Under the pieces are notes generated by a model. It had not been told where the DNA came from. It was given only the letters and a program-made list of their open reading frames with translations, and did not search any database. Shown one piece after another: positions 34,201-43,200 of a stretch of DNA of 64,000 nucleotides. Origin of the DNA: Cylicocyclus nassatus. Lineage: Eukaryota > Nematoda > Chromadorea > Rhabditida > Strongylidae. The translations under genes and the position numbers were made by a program. The stretch lies in assembly GCA_958299035.1 (NCBI GenBank), contig CATQJL010000001.1:106843769-106907768 (forward strand), in the 5' to 3' direction. How positions within the stretch are numbered: position 1 is the stretch's first letter; each line of letters opens with the position of its first letter.

Positions 34201-37200
34201 AATGATCCCCGCTGGGGATCCCCTCCCCTCCCCGCGCGAACCCCCGTATGCACAAAGACAATATCGGACAAGGGATCCCCTGTGGGGAGGGGAAGTGAAC
34301 CCCCTTATGCACAAGAGGGGATCAAGCGGGGAAATCACCTTGCTTTCAAATTTTCTATGAAAAACTCTTTCTTATTTCATATTTTGACTGCAACTCATCT
34401 TCATCTCCTCACTTTCAATAATTTGGGGTTGCGGAATGCGCGTATGCAGTGATTGCGCTCGGGGCACCAAAAATGATTTTTTCTACTCCCATTATGTTCC
34501 TGTCCTCTTGGATGCTGCCCTTCCGCTCATGCTGCCCCATTTCAGCGTAAAAATGTTGAACTATAGAAGTTGATGTGTCTCTGCAAGGGAATGGGTAGAA
34601 GACGTTATGCTGCCGAAAAGGGGGGGGGGGGTGCCGCGCGGACGCTCAAAGCAGTATTCTAACACATAACAGAAGCTGCAATTTGTGTCAGCTCTCCATA
34701 AACGCTGTAGCTATCAGCTGCATATCGTGCTTTATCCCAGGGGAATGATCCCCAGCAGCCATCCCTGCTATGCACAAGGGGAACGCTGGGGAGGGGATCA
34801 CTCCCCAGGGGATTTCTACCCAGAAATAGGCAAATATGCTACTTTCTAGATTTTTTCGAGGCAGCTTATGTTAAAATAACAAGATAATGGCAACATGTCA
34901 TGAAATATGAAAGTTACAATGTGTTTACTCAGCCAATATAGTTGAAACTATTATGTTGTATGAAAAATGCGCAAATTTTCTGAATGATCAAGAACTCCTA
35001 CAAATGATCGAAATTGGCAGCTATTATTGCTCGGATTTTTTCTCAAGAGGCGAATATAGAAAAGAAAGACAAATTGCAAGCCACATGTCGCTGAGAGAAG
35101 AATCCGGCTTTCAAAGAAAATCCTCCATCAAAATGAACGAAATGCTTGGTAATGACTGAGCAGAACCAGAATATCCGCGTCTCTGGCATGATCTACACCA
35201 TCGAACCCCTAGTTCGTTGCAAGGGATGTCGATCCCCTCCCCCGCGTTATTGAGTTGAATTCGCGCATACGGGGTTCGAGGGGGGGAAGGGAAGGGATCC
35301 CCTCCCCCATTCGAACCCCGTATGCACTGGGGTTCGCTCGATCAATACCTCTGAAACCATTCACACCATCCCCGCTTAGGTGCAGGGGAGGGGATCGCTC
35401 CCCTCCCCTCTGTCATGGCGGGGTCCGGCGGAGGGGATCGTTCCCCTGGGGATCCAGCTCCCCTCCCCTCCCCAGCGGGGATGTACGTGCATACGGGCCT
35501 AAAAATGCAGCTTGGAGGGCACGAAAACGCCGAAAACGCTCTTCTAGAAGCTCTTGATTTGGATTTTGTCGCCTGCCGCCAAGGATAAGACGCAGAGTCT
35601 TTGTGGGACCCTACGTTTTGACTGTGTGCGGTATGCGCACTCTGGCCGAGGGCGTTCCGGTCGCCACTTCTGAAGCGGATTTTTCGCTTCAAAAATAAAT
35701 TGGTGCATTGCCAGTTGGGCAAGAGTATTAGGACGGGTGTCCCGTGTATTCCACATTTTCGTATCTGCTCGGAAGCTGCCTTTAAAGGCAGTAGGTCGGC
35801 AGAATGAGACCCGTGGCAAAACAAGGTCACAGGATAGGAGCCCCCATAATGGAACCTATGGGCCAAAGTTCGATCTTTCTCTGCCACTTCTAACCCCCGA
35901 AACTTCAAAGCGAAAGCAGCGCTCATCTGCTGTCCTCTCCGAACCCGCCCACCCCATGGACGAGTGAACGCGAAGCCCGTCATGGCGAAGACGCAGAGTC
36001 GTTGCGGGACCCCATGCTTATAGCATTGCGGCTGGCGCTCTGACCGCAGAAGTCACTCGTCCATGGGGTGGGCGGGTTCGGAGAGGACAGGAGATGTGTG
36101 CTGCTTTCGCTTTGAAATTTCGGGGATTAGAAGTGGCAGAGAAGGATCGAACTTTGGCCCTTAGGTTCCATTATGGGGGCTCCTACCCTGTGACCTTGTT
36201 TTGCCACGGGTCTCATTCTGCCGACCTACTGCCTTTAACAGTGAAGGATGGTAGGAATACTTCTGGATGATAGTGTGAAATCCAGATATCTGGGGCTTCA
36301 GGACATGAAGATTTCTTCAGCTACAATTCCCTCCTTAACGGGATGTTGATGTTGATGCATACGACCTCAAATCAGGCTGGCAGAGGGGAGAAAAGGCTCC
36401 TCGCCCCAAAAAAAAGGATAGCCAAATTTTACTTTTTGAATTAGAAGCATAAAATCACGCAGTTATTGAAATAAGGCTTGTAGAAATTTTCTTCTGGGGC
36501 CCGCAAAATTTTTGAAAGTATCAAAAAATTTTCGGAATCGTAGCTATCGCACCCTCATTAAGAAAAGTTTTGTCGCGCTTCTCTTCCTCCATCCCCTCCA
36601 AAAAGGTCGCTACTGTAGGGAACATATGTATAAACAGACAGACAATTTGTAGTATTATAGAGATTCGAACAATCGTCCTAACCCCGGAAACAGGATGAAA
36701 ACAGATAGGAAGGGAGACAGGACGAAAATAGGTTTATTACTCTTGCGTTCACTTGTGGAAGCTGGAGAACGCGCAATAGTGTCTAATCCTCCCATTCTCC
36801 TCATCTAACAAGGGAATGGTCAGAAGTCGAAGTGGCCATTCCAGACAAGCTGCATACCATTCGATGCAGCATATAATGCTAATTCTAAATCTGTTTTCCA
36901 TATCTGCAGAGCGCCTCTATAGGCGAAATTATGAGCAGGTTTACTGCGAAAAAATCGGACACAAAAATTCCGAAATTAAGCACTTTATTGCTTTTTTAGC
37001 TCACCTTTAGTTACGAGTCGTATGAAGTTTCATGTTTTGGTCCAGCACAGAACCGGGAATAGCTCTGTGCGCCCAAGATTGCCCTTAACACGCACAACTT
37101 CTTAGCAAAATAATGGTCTTTAACGGCTTATAATTTTGTCCACAAGTATTCTGCATATAAAGAAGAGAGATTTAGAGTCAGCGTTTTATGCTGCATCTAA

Positions 37201-40200
37201 TGGTATGCAGGTTGTTTGAAATAGCCACTTCAATTTCTGACCATTCCCTTGTAAGTAACAAGTTGCTTTATGCAATCCCGATGTGCGAACCCGCGGCAAA
37301 GTTGATGCGCGATTTAGCGTCCAACACTACTTTGGCTGGGTTCATACTGATCCGAAGTTCCGGAACAGTTCAGCACAGTTCTCGTGCTGGAACTGCTTGG
37401 AAACTGTGCTGCATACGCTGTAGCCACCCGCATGCGGTTTTGAGCGGCGCGAGCCAGCGGTTTTTGAATTTCTTGAACGGTTTTGATTGTATATCTTGCA
37501 CATTTTCGTCTCATTCTTGCATCTTGCTTCTGCTTGCGAAGAAGACGATTCCGAAAGCGAGGTTCAAGAACGAAGCTTTTTCATGTTTTGTCTTGCGTAA
37601 AAGATGTGTTTTTCTTCGCGCATCCCTTCTTCTTCGCGAACTTTCTGTAAATCATTCATTTTTGTACTTCAGAATGTCGCTGCGTACTCGATATTATGAG
37701 CTGTCTTCAGGAAGGACTTATACATATCATCGTGATTGCGAAGATCGCGAATTTTCCTTGTGTTTTGATGAGATTTGGTTTTTGGGCGTTTCAGCCCCTT
37801 TTCTTTTCATATTTCATCTGCTTGCTTGTTCGTTCTTGATTAACGTTCCGTTTCCGATGAAGGAAATCCGAATTCAGAGAAATGTACAAGGACGGAAGCG
37901 GCAGTTCGTGGCAACTTTCAGCCCGAATATTCTCATTCTTGTACTCAAATAATCGCCAGGGGCAGGCGGTCCACAAACTCGCGGTTTTCTGCAAGCGGTC
38001 AACAGAATTTTGGGGTTGGCCAAACCTTCAGCTGTCGGTACTTCGTTTACGGTCGCATATTCTGCCAGCGGGCACCAATACAGCATTTTCTGCAAGCGCT
38101 CGGCAAGTAATTTCTTTCAGCGAGCGTTGGCCAAACTTTCAGCAAGCGCTCGGACTCTTTTTGAGCAGTTTCGGGCATACGCCGAGCACAGGTAAGACTC
38201 TGTGTGGCAGAGGTGTAATTGTTGGTTTAATTACTCAAGTTAGAGTACCTTCTCTCAGCGGATAGTACCTGAGGGCTGTGCGGTCCACCACAATGGACCG
38301 TGCGGCTCTCGAAAATTTTGCATGTTCTCGCGGAAAGTCCGCGAGAATGGGGCCACTGCGCCGCAGTTAATCTATAAGGAAACGCGATTGTTTTCCAAAC
38401 ATTCGTCTGAAAATTTCGCTAGAATTCTTCCAAATATCTGCAAGCGGACCGCAAGAAATCAGCGAACTATTTTTCCGGTACCCGCCCGCCCATAAATCGC
38501 ATGGGCGCATGCCCTCGGCGATTATCTGAGTACCCATCTCCAAGCGCGGAACTTTTCACACTGGGAGAGCAAGCGAGGTACAAGAATGAGGCGAAAATGA
38601 GCAAAATATGCTACGAAAATCGTTGGAGAAAATCAAAAAAATTGCTACTTCGCGCCGCTCAAAACTATGCGGGCAGCTGCAGCGCATGCAGCATAGTTCC
38701 AGAAAAGTTCTAGCGCAGTGCGAGAGCTGTGCTGGAACTGTTCCGGAACTTAAGGATCAGTATGCTCGAAGAGTGAACGAGGTACTGCCTATTCCGACTG
38801 AGAAGCCTTTGGCTTTGGCTTCTCAGTCGGGGTAGGGAGTACTCGTTTGCTTGGAAGCAGATAACGTGCTTTATTCCCGCAATAGTTTAAAAGCAGTGGT
38901 GCAAACTGTCTCTGCAGATCTTAACGCCGCCAGTAGTTAGCGCCAGCTTAGAGGCAATGGATCGGCAAAACTTAACAACCCAGGATTTGACTCGGTAAGT
39001 TGCTTATCACTCAAGTATGAAAACAGTGCAATCCCAATCTCACAGCATGCCTTTCCTGCCGAGAAAATTGCTCCCAAACTTACATGCGCAAGCCAATCTT
39101 ACACGCGCATGGACGAGCTGGCAATCCCCCTCTCACTGCTCAGATAATCGCCGGGGACAGGCGACCATACGATTTATGGGCGGGCAGGCACCGGAAAAAT
39201 AGTTTGCTGATTTCTTGCGGTCCGCTTGCAGATATTTGGAGGAATTTTAGCGAAATTTTAGACGAATGCTTGGAGAACAATCTCGGTTTTCTTATAGATT
39301 AGCTGCAGCCGCATTCTCGCGGACTTTCCGCGAGAATACGCAAGATTTTCGAGGGCCGCGCGGTTCTTCGCGCAACCGCGCAGCTCCCAGGTACTTTCCG
39401 CTGAGAGAAAGTACCTCAAACTTAAGTAATTAAACCAACGCGACATCTCTGCCACACAGAGTCTTACCTGTGCTCGGCGTATGCCCGAAACTGCTTAAAA
39501 AGAGTCCGAGCGCTCATTGAAAGTTTGGTCAGCGCTCGCTGAGAGAAATTATTTGTCGAGGGCTTGCAGAAAATGCTGTATTGCCGCCCGCTGGCAGAAT
39601 ATGCGACAGTAAAGGAAGTGCCGCCAGCTGAAGGTTTGGCCACGCCCCAAAATTCTGTTGACCGCTTGCAGAAAACCGCGAGTTTGCGGAGCCTGCCCCC
39701 GGCGATTATCTGAGTGGAGGCTGCCACCGCAATGCTTTAACCATTGAGTCCTGCAACGATTCAGCGTATTTAGTCTTCCCGCACTCGTCCAATTTGCACG
39801 CGAAGGGCATTTGGAAAACGCTCGTTTTCTCCATTTTCAAGCTTTCTAATGTGGATTTCTGGGATCAGCGCATTAGATAACCCCAGTAAGCGAGAATTTG
39901 ACTGGGTTAAGATTTGCCGAGCCACTGCCTTTAACCTATTACAAAAGGCTGTTTGAAGTTTCACAATGTCGGAACTGACAAAACCTACCTTTCCGCCAAT
40001 TGTCATGAACGATCTGCCTAGACTTCGTCCATAGAAGTGGATATCGCGAATGTACTCACTACCAACGAGATCTGAATGATTAAAGTAAGCAGGTTCACGT
40101 ACTCCGTTGTCTTTTGAATCCCATCTGCAAAGGACGTTGGAGTTCAACAGGAGCTACCATCTCACGCTAAGGACCATAAATGTTTATAATTAACATGAAT

Positions 40201-43200
40201 TTCGCAGTGATGGCAAAGGAAGAAAGCTTCGTCACTCAAACTTTCGACCGATTTTACTCATTGCTGGATTTATTGAACGCTATGCGTAAGTAACTTGTTA
40301 TAATAATAACTTGCTAAGGCCGTCTTTTTCTTGCCTTTTTCTTGTGTACTTGTACTTTAAAAAACAGTACTGTACTTCTTTTATGTACAGAGTGTCCCAA
40401 AAGGATGTGCACACTGTTTGATCGTTAATAACTCTCTTGCCTTCAAGTCTTTCAGCAAGCTTGAAGTACCATTCTCTAGAGTGAGGTTCTTAAATTTACA
40501 GTGTGCAGCGAATCACCAATCACTCTTCGTTACTGTAGGATTACGGTATAAACTTTCAGTATACAGCGTCACTGTGGAATAGGCCTTCTGATGAAATAGT
40601 TTCAAAAAATCTGGAAGCCTGTGTAGCAAGGTTTTCAGGCGTGCTGATTTCGCTGCATGACTTTTCACCAGTTTTCCGAGCTTTCTTGATGGCGTATTCA
40701 CATTTTTGACGAACATTGGAAAATCAGTTGTTACCCCCTGACTCTGAAATAACTCATGAAAGAAGCACTATACTAAAGTGCAAGTTTCATATTTAGGATC
40801 AGCGACTTCGATCAGCCACTTCAAGAGTTTGTGGCTTGTTTGGCTTTCTTTCTGAGGCAAAAACCGGCAAAATATCGCTTTCAATGCCTCAAAATCCTCC
40901 TCAAAGTTCCCACCGTAATTTTACGTAATAGGGAGCTATCGATAATTCGTTCCACTCTTCTAATCTAAGTTGAAACTCGCTAACCAAAATGATACCTCAA
41001 GCTAGGCAAAAGACATGAATGCAGGAGAGTTATTAACGATCAAACAGTATGCACATCTATTTGGGACACCCTGTATTGTCTCTTAATAACCTTACGTAGC
41101 ACTTTACAGAGAAGCTCCTGAGCTATGTTTTTATATAATATGCAATACCAATATGTTGTTCAGCAAACACAAAGACAAGTGGATGTGATGCATAGCCCTA
41201 TCTGAAATTGCAGCTCCTGAACATAAGCTATTACTCGCCGTAAACCTCCGTCATTCCAAGGCCTGGACGCGGCTAATTCGGCCTTATGGCGCCACAGATC
41301 AGCATCAGTCATGCCGTCAATCTAGATCCAATGGCCTAGCAGACATGTATGATTTTAAGGAAAGAACATCGCTCTTTCTATGCAGGCTTGGTCAAATATT
41401 AAATGGGTCCAAAAGTTCGTTCGCCTGATCTTAAAAAATCATAACGTCCTTCCTTCTCGGTGGAATTTCTTGAATTGATATTCGTTTGAAAAAGAAACCA
41501 TTACAAACAACCATTACTCTTTACAACAGTATTTTTGCCATGAATTGTTGTTAAAAAGTTCGAGAGCTATAGGTAATTGAAGGAAATCAGTCAAGATCGG
41601 CTTTTTCAAGCTGGGTTACGAAAAATTCCGAAAGTATCACTATTTGATAGAGAAAATTATGCTCTTTACTACAGTACCTTTCCCACAAATTAAAACGAGA
41701 AAGATCGAGAGTTATAAGCAAATAAAGGGAATTACATCAGTTTTGCAATTCTGTGACCTTTTCTTTCTAGGTGAGCTAGAATCGGACCAAGCGAGAGCAA
41801 TTTTGATTTTCGTAATATTTCCGGATTTTCGGGTCTGCGTTTTTCACGAAAACCAAAATTGCTCTCGATTGGTCCGATTCTCGCTCAGCTAGAAAGAGAA
41901 GGTCACAAAACCCGTGTTCTTGGCTTTCCCGCCTTTTTTGTGACATTTTTGGGCTTTTTTGGGCATGCTCAAAAATTGCAAATCTGATGTAATTCCCTTT
42001 ATTTGCTTATAACTCTCAATCTTTCTCGTTTTAATTCGTGGAAAAGGCGCTATATTAAAGAGCATAACCTTCTCTATCAAATAATAGTACTTCCGGAATT
42101 TTTCCTGATCCAGCTTAAAAAATGTCGATCTGGAGTAATTTTATACAATTGCTTCTAACTCTCGAACTTTCTCACGCAATTCGATCGCAAAGATACTGTT
42201 GTGAAGATAATGGTTTCCTCTTTCAAACAAAAATTAATTCAAGAAATTCCACTAAGAAGGAAGGAAGTTATGATTTTTTGAAAATCCGGCGAACGAACTT
42301 TTGGACCCACCTAATAGATGGAAGTGTTGCAATTCAACGGGCGTGGCCTAGTTTGGGACAAGACAGCGGCAACATTTTTGCTACATGACCCAGTCATCTT
42401 TAATAGCGGCTATCATGAGAAATCGATGATCGCTAACAGAACTTCGTCTAAATACTAAACAAATAGAACAAAACATGATATTTTAGCATGACATAAATAA
42501 AAAAATCGAATGAAAAGTTTTTTGGAACAGTCGGAATCAGATACATTCTTATTTCACGCAGCTTTCAAAAAATTTATGGAAACTCTGCTGCAGAAGAAAA
42601 AACTTTTTTTCCCACGGCTGCGATCAGCTGCTCATCGACTCTTCCTATCCGAGATTGTGTAGCTTCGCCACTGTCGTTTGCGATATAATGTCTTACAGCG
42701 TGTAAGGTCTAACAAAGGATAAAGGTCTGAAGGTCTACTATGAGCCTAGGTTTGGATATAAATTTTTTGTGAAGGGTTGGTCTAGTCTCAAGTCAAGGCC
42801 ATTTCACTGAAAATTTGCCAGTCACGGAAATCGAACCAAGAAGCCGTCATGGTGTGATAACTAAACAATACTTTTTTGAGCAGGATTATAGAATACACAT
42901 GTGAAAATACCAGGGAAAAGACAGTAAGTTTTTAACAAGGGTTGAGAGGAAAAATTGTAAAATTGTGAAATTGTAAAATTTGTAAAATTGTAAAATTTCA
43001 ACAAAATCAAAATGGACTCAAAAAACCCAAAATTCGACTCGTACCGGCGCCCTGTATGACAATCAACTTAAGTTACCCTGCATGTTCTTGTGATTCTAAG
43101 GAAAATGTAAATTTGAAGGTAAACACATATATTAATATCTAATATCTAAGTATATCGAATTTGTGGAATCAAACTGTAGGCAGATCGTTCCACAAGATTT

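Larger units (their letters stand above)
37330..38770. repeat. Foldback with arms flanking SL-carrying element copy 1
   Basis: 37330-37530 (CTGATCCGAAGTTCCGGAAC, GTGCTGGAACTG, ATTTTCGTCTCATTCTTG) is inverted at 38560-38770. The loop holds SL-element copy 1 and 37531-37943. A 254-codon plus frame (37188-37952) runs through the left arm and loop. It is cysteine- and serine-rich without a known domain, and starts inside the 36806-37256 element, so I do not call it a gene. Confidence 0.65.
38952..39930. mobile_element. TTAA-family element interrupted by SL element copy 2
   Basis: Left AGGCAATGGATCGGCAAAAC after TTAG; right GATTTGCCGAGCCACTGCCT followed by TTAA (39931-39934). Homologous along its length to 14995-15403, except for the block 39139-39714, which is absent there. 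Non-coding apart from the nested element. Confidence 0.8.

Noticed and set aside
35342..35983. 213-codon minus frame
   Set aside because: Crosses the GATCCCCTCCCC cluster and the long arm of a TTAA foldback; the same peptide occurs inverted, so it is palindrome shadow.
37188..37952. 254-codon open frame on the plus strand
   Set aside because: Begins inside one foldback, crosses an inverted arm and ends in an SL-carrying element; no domain or splice support.
42835..42885. Possible tRNA or tRNA-derived SINE (minus strand GGTTCGATTTCC, B-box-like)
   Set aside because: No convincing acceptor or T-arm pairing around the B-box and no clear A box; left uncalled.
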